The position numbers and the translations under genes were made by a program. DNA of 64,000 nucleotides from Sutcliffiella horikoshii (GTDB taxonomy: Bacteria; Bacillota; Bacilli; Bacillales; Bacillaceae_I): contig NZ_JAIVKY010000003.1 in the NCBI RefSeq assembly GCF_020524325.1, positions 46,393-110,392 of the forward strand. The letters are read 5' to 3'. The number at the start of each line of letters is the position of its first letter. Within the stretch, counting starts at the first letter, position 1. Of this stretch, positions 44,299 to 52,917 are shown one piece after another. The notes under the pieces are model-generated. The model ran no database searches. It was not told where the DNA came from and saw only the letters and a program-made list of their open reading frames with translations.

Positions 44299-45120
44299 TT
44301 AAGGGAAACGAGGGAATTGTCCAAAGTCCGGCTTTCTTTTTTCTTTAAAAGCATCGCGGCCTTCTTTTGCCTCTTCCGTAGTGTAATACAATAATGTCGC
44401 ATCTCCAGCGAACTGTTGGATACCAGCCAAGCCATCAGTATCGGCATTCATTGCAGCCTTCAAGAAACGTAGCGCAGTCGGACTGTTTTCTAACATCTCT
44501 TCACACCATTGTACTGTTTCGTCTTCTAAACGCTCCAAAGGAACAACCGTGTTCACAAGCCCCATATCCAATGCTTCCTTCGCATCGTATTGGCGGCATA
44601 GGTACCAGATTTCACGAGCTTTCTTATGTCCAACGATACGCGCAAGGTATCCAGAACCGTAACCCGCATCAAAGCTTCCCACTTTAGGACCGGTTTGTCC
44701 AAATCGTGCATTGTCAGCAGCAATTGTTAAATCACATACTACATGCAATACATGTCCTCCACCAATTGCCCAGCCCGCAACCATTGCTACTACTGGTTTT
44801 GGCGTTACACGAATTAAACGTTGAAGGTCAAGTACGTTCAAGCGAGGAATCTCATCCTCCCCAACATAACCACCATGTCCGCGAACCTTTTGGTCTCCAC
44901 CGGAACAAAATGCTTTGTCTCCAGCACCGGTTAAAATAATGACGCCAACACTTGAATCGTCACGTGCATACGCGAACGCTTCAATTAATTCCATTACTGT
45001 TTTCGGACGGAAAGCATTATGTACTTCCGGACGGTTGATCGTAATTTTCGCGATCCCGTTATATGTTTCATATAAAATGTCTTCAAATTGTTTTGGTCCT
45101 GCTATCCATTCTCTTGCCAT
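44299..45120 (-). CDS. menB: 1,4-Dihydroxy-2-naphthoyl-CoA synthase
   Basis: 273 aa crotonase-fold enzyme, very typical of Men[35 protein letters not shown] (oxyanion loop), [19 protein letters not shown] and [20 protein letters not shown], with a conserved terminal [13 protein letters not shown]. It closes the naphthoate ring. RBS AGGGAGGAAAT. It lies 24 bp downstream of menH. Confidence 0.97.
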   Translation of the reverse strand: MAREWIAGPKQFEDILYETYNGIAKITINRPEVHNAFRPKTVMELIEAFAYARDDSSVGVIILTGAGDKAFCSGGDQKVRGHGGYVGEDEIPRLNVLDLQRLIRVTPKPVVAMVAGWAIGGGHVLHVVCDLTIAADNARFGQTGPKVGSFDAGYGSGYLARIVGHKKAREIWYLCRQYDAKEALDMGLVNTVVPLERLEDETVQWCEEMLENSPTALRFLKAAMNADTDGLAGIQQFAGDATLLYYTTEEAKEGRDAFKEKRKPDFGQFPRFP

Positions 45121-45144
45121 GTTTTATTTCCTCCCTAACATAAA

Positions 45145-45957
45145 TTAGTTCGACAAAAACTCACTTACTATTTTACCAAACTTTCGCGGTTGTTCCACAT
45201 GAATTGCATGTCCCGCACCACTTATTTTCAAAAAAACCGATTTTTCTATCCTTTTTTTCATTTCCTGAGCAATAAGGACAAATTTTTCGTCCCATTCCCC
45301 TGCCGCCAGAAATACTGGACATTCAATTTTTTTAAGGCAATTCCAATTAGAAGGTTGCACTCCTGTACCAAGACCACGCAAGCTATTTGCCAGTCCCACA
45401 GGTGAATTATCCATGCGTTGCTGATAGATAGACTCTTGTTTTACAAAAGGTAATGATTTTTGTGATTGGAAAAGTGGGATGTCCGTCCAAAAATCAACGA
45501 AGGATTTCACCCCGTCAATTTCTATTCGCTCTGCAAGTCTCTCATCCGCTTTTATCCTTGCATTCCTGTCCTCCATCTCTTCCAAACCGGGAGACGCACT
45601 TTCAAGCACCAGTTTGGATACCAGCTCAGGATAAGCAACCGTAAAAGAAAGCGCCACCCTGCCTCCCATAGAATATCCATAAATAAATACCGATGAAATA
45701 TTTAATCTATCCAAAATAGCCCTCAAATCAACAAGCACCTTTTCCATCCTATAGCGGTCATGGTGAGCCGGTGCGTCCGTTTTTCCATGCCCAAGCTGAT
45801 CTACCAATATAAAAGTATAGTCTTCCTTATTTTCAAAGCCATTAATAAAGTCTTGAAAACTTCTTCCGCTTCCAGTAAAACCGTGCATCATAAGAACATG
45901 GTGGGCACCATCACCAATTTTCTCTACATGATAGTATACCCCGTTAATCTCCATCAT
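45145..45957 (-). CDS. menH: SHCHC synthase MenH (alpha/beta hydrolase)
   Basis: About 270 aa. It shows MHGFTGSGRSFQDF, the nucleophile elbow YGYSMGGRVAL (Ser), and a C-terminal GAGHAIHVEQP (His). It removes pyruvate from SEPHCHC. The first ATG overlaps the menD stop as ATGA, a coupled start; the frame runs 16 codons further into menD but without support. Called ytxM in B. subtilis. Confidence 0.9.
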   Translation of the reverse strand: MMEINGVYYHVEKIGDGAHHVLMMHGFTGSGRSFQDFINGFENKEDYTFILVDQLGHGKTDAPAHHDRYRMEKVLVDLRAILDRLNISSVFIYGYSMGGRVALSFTVAYPELVSKLVLESASPGLEEMEDRNARIKADERLAERIEIDGVKSFVDFWTDIPLFQSQKSLPFVKQESIYQQRMDNSPVGLANSLRGLGTGVQPSNWNCLKKIECPVFLAAGEWDEKFVLIAQEMKKRIEKSVFLKISGAGHAIHVEQPRKFGKIVSEFLSN

Positions 45958-47717
45958 TCTTCTTTCTCCATGATCGAAATCATTTCCTGGGAAACATTTT
46001 TCCACAATTTACGATGAATCTCTTCATTCTCTGCACGATTTGTCGGTACTTCAATTACTTTTAAGCCTTTATTGTTAATAGAATATGTCACTGCTTGTTG
46101 GAAAGCAGGCCAATTATCCGCTCTCATGTAATCGCCTTCGTATAACTTTACCGCGTGTTCAAAATTCATACCTGTCGGAGTGCCAAACAAGGCTTCAAAA
46201 TGCTTTTCCACTTTGGACTGCGGAAGGAACGAGAAGATGCCTCCTCCATTATTATTTACAAGCACAATGGTAACGTTAAGCTTCAATAACTTGGCAGCAA
46301 GCAGCCCGTTCATGTCATGATAGAAAGATAAATCTCCAATAACCAAAACCAAGTTTTTGTAAGCTTTACTTGCTGCAAGTGCAGTGGAGACAACACCATC
46401 TATCCCATTTGCCCCCCTGTTTGCAAGCACCGTCACTTTTTTATCATCGCTATATAAAAAGGTATCCACATCTCGGATAGGCATACTGTTACCTACAAAA
46501 ATGGCCGAGCTGTCAGGTAACATTGCTTGAAGTTCCGAAATAATCCTTCCTTCGAACATCCCGCTGAAATTGATTTCCTCTGAAAGTATCTTTTTTGTCA
46601 CTTCATTTATCGATTTGATACCATCTATCCATTCAAAGGAATCTATCGCCGTGAGACTTTCCAATACTTTTTGGCAGAAAAGCGTTTCTTCTGCATGAAC
46701 CATATAGCTTGCTTGCAGGGTGGGATCTCTCCACCCGCCGTCCCCGTCCACGACAATCTGTATCGCATTACTAGACTTGCTTATGTATTGCATCAAAAAT
46801 TTCGATACTGGCATTGCTCCAAAACGGATGATAATCTCAGGTTCCAGGTTCTTTTGTACGTCAGCTGAACGCAAAAAGGCATCATAACCTTCTATTATCG
46901 AGTCTTTTTCATGTGCTCCAGTTCTCAGCCCTGATAATGGATCTGCGAATATGGGATACTGTAAGGTTTGTGAGAGTTCGGTAATGGCAGTGGAAAATGT
47001 ATCTATCTTTGACTGCGCCATCTCTCCACAAACAATGATTCCTTTTTTCCGTTCGCTCATCAGCATGGCAAAAAAACGCGCCTGATCATCGGAAATGGAA
47101 TATTCCCCTACATTTACTTCCACAATTGATTCATTACTTTCTTTATACTTGGACCAAAGCTCCGCAGCTTCAAGATCTGGAATCAAAGGTTCGCGTAGAG
47201 GAAAATTCAGGTGAACAGGTCCTTTAGGTGCGCTAAGGGAAGTGCCTGCAGCTCGAGCCGCCATCGTTCGCGCGTATCGAATCATGCTACTCGTATCTTC
47301 TGGTAGTGACATCTCCACAAACCATTTCACATAGTCTCCATACATTTTTAATTGATCAATCGCCTGAGGTGCGCCAACATCCCGCAGCTCATGAGGACGA
47401 TCTGCTGTTAAGACAATAAGTGGAATCCTGGATTGATAAGACTCCACAATGGCAGGATAATAATTGGTTGCTGCAGTACCTGACGTACAAAGTATGGCGA
47501 CAGGCTTATTCTTTGTCTTTGCAAGTCCCAGTGCGTAAAAAGCCGCAGATCGCTCGTCAATCAGAACCGTAATATTAACCTCTGGGTGTTCCGCCAAGAG
47601 AAGGGCTATCGGAGTGGAACGGGATCCGGGGCTTATTACTGCGTCCTCCATCCCACTTTTAACTAATTCATCTACAAATGCTGCAAGGTAATAAGTCATG
47701 TCATTCGTTGATTTCAT
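45954..47717 (-). CDS. menD: SEPHCHC synthase MenD
   Basis: 587 aa thiamine-diphosphate enzyme. The Pyr domain has SPGSRSTPIALLLAEHPE and the conserved Glu in IDERSAAFYALG; CTSGTAATNYYPAIVES follows. The PP domain carries the GDLSFYHDMNG to VNNNGGGIF metal/ThDP motif near 440-475. It condenses isochorismate with 2-oxoglutarate. ATGA overlap with menF upstream and with menH downstream indicates a tightly coupled men operon. Confidence 0.96.
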   Translation of the reverse strand: MKSTNDMTYYLAAFVDELVKSGMEDAVISPGSRSTPIALLLAEHPEVNITVLIDERSAAFYALGLAKTKNKPVAILCTSGTAATNYYPAIVESYQSRIPLIVLTADRPHELRDVGAPQAIDQLKMYGDYVKWFVEMSLPEDTSSMIRYARTMAARAAGTSLSAPKGPVHLNFPLREPLIPDLEAAELWSKYKESNESIVEVNVGEYSISDDQARFFAMLMSERKKGIIVCGEMAQSKIDTFSTAITELSQTLQYPIFADPLSGLRTGAHEKDSIIEGYDAFLRSADVQKNLEPEIIIRFGAMPVSKFLMQYISKSSNAIQIVVDGDGGWRDPTLQASYMVHAEETLFCQKVLESLTAIDSFEWIDGIKSINEVTKKILSEEINFSGMFEGRIISELQAMLPDSSAIFVGNSMPIRDVDTFLYSDDKKVTVLANRGANGIDGVVSTALAASKAYKNLVLVIGDLSFYHDMNGLLAAKLLKLNVTIVLVNNNGGGIFSFLPQSKVEKHFEALFGTPTGMNFEHAVKLYEGDYMRADNWPAFQQAVTYSINNKGLKVIEVPTNRAENEEIHRKLWKNVSQEMISIMEKEE

Positions 47718-49120
47718 TGTGTTGAGTTGCCCCCTAGTGCTGATAACATTGGACGGAATTTAATCTGTGTTTCTTGATATTCGCTTTCAGGATCGGAATC
47801 TCCGACAATTCCACATCCAGCAAACAAGGACGCCTCTCTTTCCTGAAGCAAACCTGAACGAATAGCCACCACAAACTCTCCATCTTCTTTCCAGTCCATC
47901 CAGCCAATTGGACCAGCATACCAACCTCTGTCCAGTCTTTCCACTTCCCTAATTGTTTGAAGGGAAATTTCTTGTGGAAACCCGCCTAGTGCCGGTGTTG
48001 GGTGTAGTAATTTTAAAAGATCTGAAAGGCTGCAATCATCGGTAGCTTCTGCCGTTACAGGTGTGTGTAGATGCTGGATATGTTTCATCTTGTAAAGATT
48101 AGGTTCTGATGGTGTTCGCACATTTTCACATACTTTTTCTAACGAAGCACGTATCATTTGTACAACAAGGTCATGTTCATGCATGTTTTTCTCATCCGTA
48201 AGTAAATCATTGCCTAGCTGTTCGTCCTCTTCCACCGATTCCCCTCTGGCAATCGAACCTGCTAAACACATGGACTGAACCTTCGTACCTTGTCTCTTCA
48301 CTAATTGTTCCGGTGTCGCACCAAGGAAGCAATCTGTCCCTCTTTCAATCGTAAATAAATAACTGTTCGCCTGCTCTTCCATGAGGTTTTCCAAAACAGG
48401 CGCAACATTCACCTTATCTTGGAATAGAACTCGTAACTCCCTTGCCAGAACTACTTTATCCATCTGTCCTTCTGTTATTTTCTCTGTAATTTTAGAGATG
48501 GACTCCTTCCATTCCATTGGATCCATCTCTAAACATTTAACGATGGAAGTGGTGTTAACATGCTTAATAGAAGAGCCACTCAAAAGCTCCTCTTCCAGAC
48601 TAACCAATTCTTTCAATACACTTTCATCACAATCACTCATATAATTGATGGTGATATATGTGTTCCCTTCAACCTTTGTAAGCATAAAGGTTGGTAAAAT
48701 AAATAACGCGTCTGCAAATTGGTCCCATAGTTTTGTTTTTTCCTTTTTGGGATCAAAGGAAAAACCTCCATACATAACAGGACCAACCGAATGTGTATCT
48801 TCGTTGCAAACTTTATTGCAAACGGCCTGTTCAATAAAACGCTTCCATTGCGTTTCAATAGCATGATACCTGTCATCTTCTCCGTCTGCAGTAAATTCCG
48901 CTGTCACACCTGCACCGACCATCACATGGGAATGATCAGGGTTAGACCAAAAGAACCTTTGTCCTTCAAAGAATTGCTCACTTTTTCGAAAAAAATGCAA
49001 GGGATCTAGCTGTTCTATTTTTTTAGTATAACTAATTAAGACCGACTGGTTTATCGAGGCCGCTTTTACTTTCGCTTCCTCCCATAAACTCACTATATGA
49101 TGAAATGGTATTGTAATCAT
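47714..49120 (-). CDS. menF: Isochorismate synthase MenF
   Basis: About 468 aa chorismate-binding enzyme. It shows DKVVLARELRV, the segment LAGSIARGES, HEHDLVVQMI, the HLHTPVTAE and LHPTPALGGFP motifs, and the terminal GCGIVGDSDPESEYQET that holds the Mg2+ ligands. It isomerises chorismate to isochorismate, the committed step. The ATG at 49120 follows GGGGGAGTCTTAC; a longer frame to 49192 lacks a site. First gene of menF-D-H-B-E-C; divergent from menA. Confidence 0.94.
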   Translation of the reverse strand: MITIPFHHIVSLWEEAKVKAASINQSVLISYTKKIEQLDPLHFFRKSEQFFEGQRFFWSNPDHSHVMVGAGVTAEFTADGEDDRYHAIETQWKRFIEQAVCNKVCNEDTHSVGPVMYGGFSFDPKKEKTKLWDQFADALFILPTFMLTKVEGNTYITINYMSDCDESVLKELVSLEEELLSGSSIKHVNTTSIVKCLEMDPMEWKESISKITEKITEGQMDKVVLARELRVLFQDKVNVAPVLENLMEEQANSYLFTIERGTDCFLGATPEQLVKRQGTKVQSMCLAGSIARGESVEEDEQLGNDLLTDEKNMHEHDLVVQMIRASLEKVCENVRTPSEPNLYKMKHIQHLHTPVTAEATDDCSLSDLLKLLHPTPALGGFPQEISLQTIREVERLDRGWYAGPIGWMDWKEDGEFVVAIRSGLLQEREASLFAGCGIVGDSDPESEYQETQIKFRPMLSALGGNSTQ

Positions 49121-49288
49121 GTAAGACTCCCCCCGAGGCCTTGTTACCGCAAGACTTTGTCTCGAAATTGCTTCCTTAAAGATACACCTCAAAACCTTTT
49201 TATGTCAACAAAATGAGCCGTTTTCTTTCGTGTTTCTTCCTTATAATAGATACATGTAAAATCTTCCTGTGTTTCTTCTGAAAAACCG

Positions 49289-49317
49289 TTGACACCTTTT
49301 GTCCCTTTACATACACT
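49289..49317 (+). promoter_or_regulatory. menA promoter
   Basis: TTGACA, 17 bases, TACACT, with a second AT-rich region downstream. Lies 65 bp before the menA start in the menF/menA divergent region. Confidence 0.65.
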
Positions 49318-49381
49318 TATATTGTATTTATAATATAGTGTTTTCGTTTTTATACTGCCATAATAGATGGAGGGGTCACAT

Positions 49382-50323
49382 ATGCAACCTCAGACAATAC
49401 AAACAGAGACAAGCTTTCAAGCACCTACAGAAAAAAGATGGAAGGTATGGTGGAACCTACTGCGTCCACATACTTTAACAGCAGCGTTTGTTCCTGTATT
49501 TATCGGGACAGCACTTGCTCTTTATGACACCAGCATTGATTGGCCTTTATTCTTTGCCATGTTATTGGCCAGCCTGTTAATACAGGCAGCAACTAATATG
49601 ATCAATGAGTATTACGACTATAAAAAAGGACTCGATAATGAAAATTCAGTAGGCATCGGTGGCGCCATTGTAAGGCACGGCGTTAAACCTTCCACTGTAC
49701 TTCAATTGGCATTTGCATTCTTTGGAATAGCTACATTACTTGGTGTGTATATTTGCATGAATAGCACATGGTGGTTGGCCGCCATCGGAACAGCCTGTAT
49801 GGCAGCAGGGTATTTCTATACAGGAGGTCCCTACCCTATTGCATATACCCCATTTGGAGAAATTGTAGCAGGATTCTTTATGGGATTTGTTATTATCCTT
49901 ATTTCCTTCTACATTCAAACAGGGTTCATTTCAGATACTGCGATGTTGATCTCCATTCCAATTTCCATTCTAGTCGGAGCCATTTTATTAGCAAATAACA
50001 TACGTGATATTGTAGGCGACAAAGAGAATGGCCGGAAAACAGTGGCGATATTACTTGGCAGAAAGAATGCCATCCTGCTTCTAGCTACCATGTTCATTGT
50101 GTCTTATGCCCTTATTGTACTCTTTATTGCACTTGGTTACGCGTCATTTTGGTTATTATTAGTTTTCTTATCTGTCGCCAAACCACTTTCTGCAATAAAA
50201 GGATTTACAAACAATATCAGCAATGTGACGATGATGCCGGCAATGGTAGCAACGGCAAAAACGAATACCATTTTCGGCTTTTTGCTCGGAATCGGCCTTG
50301 TAATTGGTTACTTTGCAAACTGA
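49382..50323 (+). CDS. menA: DHNA prenyltransferase MenA
   Basis: About 313 aa UbiA-family membrane enzyme, eight or nine helices. The two Asp-rich motifs are NMINEYYDYKKG near residue 75 and NNIRDIVGDKENGRKT near 200. It joins DHNA to a polyprenyl diphosphate, making demethylmenaquinone. The ATG at 49382 has GGAGGGG upstream and is preferred to one five codons earlier. It is divergent from menF and thus sits with the rest of the pathway. In B. subtilis menA is elsewhere, so the clustering is a local difference. Confidence 0.94.
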   Translation: MQPQTIQTETSFQAPTEKRWKVWWNLLRPHTLTAAFVPVFIGTALALYDTSIDWPLFFAMLLASLLIQAATNMINEYYDYKKGLDNENSVGIGGAIVRHGVKPSTVLQLAFAFFGIATLLGVYICMNSTWWLAAIGTACMAAGYFYTGGPYPIAYTPFGEIVAGFFMGFVIILISFYIQTGFISDTAMLISIPISILVGAILLANNIRDIVGDKENGRKTVAILLGRKNAILLLATMFIVSYALIVLFIALGYASFWLLLVFLSVAKPLSAIKGFTNNISNVTMMPAMVATAKTNTIFGFLLGIGLVIGYFAN

Positions 50324-50348
50324 CTCTTATGACGGAGTCAGTTTTTTT
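50319..50348 (+). terminator. menA terminator
   Basis: ACTGACTC/GAGTCAGT stem with seven T; the stem overlaps the menA stop codon. Confidence 0.88.
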
Positions 50349-50420
50349 AATTGGCAATCATGATTTTCAGAATGAACGCTCATAATACAAATAGACAGGA
50401 TTTGAAAGGAGTCTATCTGT

Positions 50421-51164
50421 ATGTTATCCTCTGATAAAATAAATCAGTTAAAACAACAACTAGAAGATACAAAACAAACACTTCAAGCACACCTTGACCA
50501 GAATGATCATTACCAGATGGAACAGGAACATCCATATGAAACAGTTAGTGAGCTCTCTGCTTACGATAACCATCCTGGTGATCTTGGAACCGAATTATAC
50601 GAAAGAGAAAAAGACTTAGCATTAAATGAACATGCCGAAAAAGAAATGAAAGATATTAATCATGCACTTCAAGCTATGGCATCTGGCACGTATGGAGTAT
50701 GTGAGGTATGTGGAAAAGAAATAGACGAAGATCGTTTAGATGCTATTCCAACCACCACTTATTGTAAAGAGCACAGTCCAGATCAGGTTGTTTCACATGA
50801 CCGACCTGTAGAAGAAAATGTTTTGATGCCTCCATATGGACGATTTGAATACGATGAATCAGAAGGCGTGGCCTTTGACGCGGAAGACACATGGCAAATT
50901 GTACAAAGATATGGAACGTCCGAGAGTCCTTCCGACTTTTCAGATGATGTGGAGAATTATGACCGCACATATGTGGAAAGCGAAGAAAATGAAGGTTATG
51001 TAGAGGATTACGAGAACTTTGTAGGAACAGATATGTATGGTCAAAACGTTACTGTATATCCATCCATTAAACATGAGGCCTATGAAGATGCCCTTGATGA
51101 AGAAGGCATTATGACTTCCTTCGGTGACTTACATGGATATGAGAAAGATCCTTATACAGAGTAA
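50421..51164 (+). CDS. yteA: YteA family DksA/TraR-type zinc-finger protein
   Basis: 247 aa. An N-terminal helical part (KINQLKQQLEDTKQTLQAHL, then YDNHPGDLGTELYEREKDL) leads to a DksA-like finger, GVCEVCGKEIDEDRLDA followed by TYCKEH (CxxC...CxxH). The acidic Glu/Asp/Tyr-rich C-terminal half is typical of the YteA sporulation family (TIGR02890). It may bind RNA polymerase or act as a general-stress/spore protein; function unproven. RBS GAAAGGAG; terminator directly after. Confidence 0.88.
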   Translation: MLSSDKINQLKQQLEDTKQTLQAHLDQNDHYQMEQEHPYETVSELSAYDNHPGDLGTELYEREKDLALNEHAEKEMKDINHALQAMASGTYGVCEVCGKEIDEDRLDAIPTTTYCKEHSPDQVVSHDRPVEENVLMPPYGRFEYDESEGVAFDAEDTWQIVQRYGTSESPSDFSDDVENYDRTYVESEENEGYVEDYENFVGTDMYGQNVTVYPSIKHEAYEDALDEEGIMTSFGDLHGYEKDPYTE

Positions 51165-51170
51165 ATGTAA

Positions 51171-51214
51171 AAAGGAAGCCCGAAAGCAATTTTGCAATCA
51201 GGCTTCCTTTTTAT
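51171..51214. terminator. Bidirectional terminator
   Basis: AAAGGAAGCC/GGCTTCCTTT stem with an inner GCAA/TTGC helix, between convergent yteA and the DUF1801 gene. Confidence 0.85.
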
Positions 51215-51639
51215 TATTTGGAAGGATACATTTCCTGCAAAAACGTCACAGACTGCCTTATTAATTCCTTTAATACTTCTACGTCAATATCTGCTACTTT
51301 ATTTATGTACACACATGCCTTGCCCGTTGTATGCTTGCCGAAATTCTTCAACAATTCTTCCCTTTTTGAATCACCAGTTGCAAAATATAAGCTTATTTTT
51401 GCTTTTCTTGGTGAAAAACCAACAAGCATGAAATCCCCTTCATGACCTGTTGGATATTTATAGTGATAAGAACCGAACCCAATAATGCTTGGTCCCCACA
51501 TTTTCGCCTCATAACCTGTCGTTTCTGTGAAGATTTCTAACAGTCGATAAGCATCCTCCCGCTTTTTAGGACTTTCCACCGTTTCAATAAATTCAATGAC
51601 ACTGTTATCCGTTTCCTTAGTTTTTAATTCATAACCCAA
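51214..51639 (-). CDS. DUF1801 domain protein
   Basis: 141 aa, DUF1801/YdhG-like fold: SPKKREDAYRLLEIFTETTG, WGPSIIGFGSYHYKYPTGHE and FSPRKAKISLYFATGD, then GKACVYINKVADIDVEVLKE and a final LIRQSV. The family has unknown function, possibly ligand binding. It is a single gene convergent with yteA. RBS AGGAGGAG before ATG. Confidence 0.82.
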   Translation of the reverse strand: MGYELKTKETDNSVIEFIETVESPKKREDAYRLLEIFTETTGYEAKMWGPSIIGFGSYHYKYPTGHEGDFMLVGFSPRKAKISLYFATGDSKREELLKNFGKHTTGKACVYINKVADIDVEVLKELIRQSVTFLQEMYPSK

Positions 51640-51786
51640 ATTTAGCTCCTCCTAACTTTATAAATCATCCTTTATTAATTCCACATTTCAACTTGTTTCC
51701 CTTTCCCTTTATCAAATAAGCACCACTTTCTTGCAGAGTCCATACATTATCATAGGCCTTTATCATGAAAGTGAGGGATATGATAC

Positions 51787-52524
51787 ATGTACACTAGAGA
51801 TATTTTCTCCAAGGATTGGGCAGTTTTCCTAGCAGAATGCTGCCAGCTAGCCTATGATCAGTATCATCAAAATGGCATTTTCTCTATACCTAACGGCTTT
51901 AATTTGGTAAAAGAATTCAAAGGTGTATCTTTTCATAGCCTGGAATGGTTCGGGTTTATTTTAGAATCAGAGGATGCAATTATCGTTAGCTTTCGCGGCA
52001 CACAAACAGATCCTGACTGGATTGCTGATGCGGAAATCTTCCAGCAGCCTTTTCCATATTGTGACACAGGTAATCAACTACTTGTACATGGTGGTTTCCT
52101 TTCGGTATATGAATCAATGAGGGAAGAGTTGTTGAATTGCCTACAAAAAGAGCTATCCTCTAGCAAGACATTATTCGTCACAGGTCATAGTCTCGGAGGA
52201 GCACTAGCTGCCCTATTTTCACTCGATTGTGCTACAAATACAACATTCAGCTCGCTATTTATGTATAGTTATGGTGCCCCGCGTGTTGGGGATGAAGCTT
52301 TTGCAAACCTGTACAATGAGTACGTTCCGGGTTCCATCCGTTTTGTTAACCTGGCCGACCTCGTCCCTTTTGTACCACCAACAAAAGTCGTAGCACCTTT
52401 AAGTAAAAGAACATGGAACTACAAACACACCATGACCCCCTCCCGCTTCTTACTAACAGAAGGCTCCATCATCAAAAACCACAGCATAGAAACATACATC
52501 AAAGCAATGAGGGAGAAGTTCTGA
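51787..52524 (+). CDS. Class 3 lipase-family hydrolase
   Basis: 245 aa. The nucleophile elbow VTGHSLGGALAAL is near residue 131, SFRGTQTDPDWIADAE is the preceding loop with the oxyanion residue, and YGAPRVGDEAFANLY and NLADLVPFVPP supply the acid. NHSIETYIKAM supplies the His. This is the complete fungal-lipase-like (Lipase_3) triad. There is no signal peptide, so it is probably cytosolic or peripheral. Composite repeats E/F follow 46 bp after its stop. Confidence 0.88.
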   Translation: MYTRDIFSKDWAVFLAECCQLAYDQYHQNGIFSIPNGFNLVKEFKGVSFHSLEWFGFILESEDAIIVSFRGTQTDPDWIADAEIFQQPFPYCDTGNQLLVHGGFLSVYESMREELLNCLQKELSSSKTLFVTGHSLGGALAALFSLDCATNTTFSSLFMYSYGAPRVGDEAFANLYNEYVPGSIRFVNLADLVPFVPPTKVVAPLSKRTWNYKHTMTPSRFLLTEGSIIKNHSIETYIKAMREKF

Positions 52525-52569
52525 AACGAAAAAAACCGAAGCAAGAAATGCTCGGTCCTAACTAAATTA

Positions 52570-52722
52570 TAGTTGATTGGTGGAACGTCGCTGTTCCTTT
52601 CCGCAAATGGCTGGGCTTTCCGCGGGGCGACCTTGAGCCTCCTCGGCTAGCCTACCGGGTCTCAACATTGCCGCTACTCCCCCGCAGGAGTCTTCGCCAT
52701 TTGCTCCAATCCACAGCTAGAT
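52570..52722 (+). repeat. Intergenic palindromic repeat, copy E (subfamily 2)
   Basis: About 150 bp with GTTCCTTTCCGCAAATGG, GGCTTTCCGCGGGG, TTGAGCCTCCTCGG, GGGTCTCAACATTGCCG, CTCCCCCGCAGGAGTCTTCG and CCAATCCACAGCT. It is the same subfamily as copy A. Confidence 0.88.
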
Positions 52723-52758
52723 TTTACGCCTTTTCCTTAACCTATAGTGCAGCCACCT

Positions 52759-52886
52759 TGTTGATTGAAGTGGAAGGTTCGCAGACGCCCGCGGGAGGAA
52801 GGGACAAGTGAGACCCCGGAAGCGTTGTGAGGAGGCTCACGGACCGCCCGCAGGCAAGCGAAGCGCCTGGAACGGAAATCAACTGC
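52759..52886 (-). repeat. Intergenic palindromic repeat, copy F (subfamily 1)
   Basis: About 128 bp bounded by GTTGATTG and AATCAACTG, same subfamily as B and D. It is inverted to copy E, 36 bp away. It lies between the ends of convergent lipase and glgP and, with E, takes the place of a conventional terminator, which I do not see here. Confidence 0.9.
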
Positions 52887-52917
52887 TTTTATGCCTTCTT
52901 ACCTTGCCCTCTTTCGC

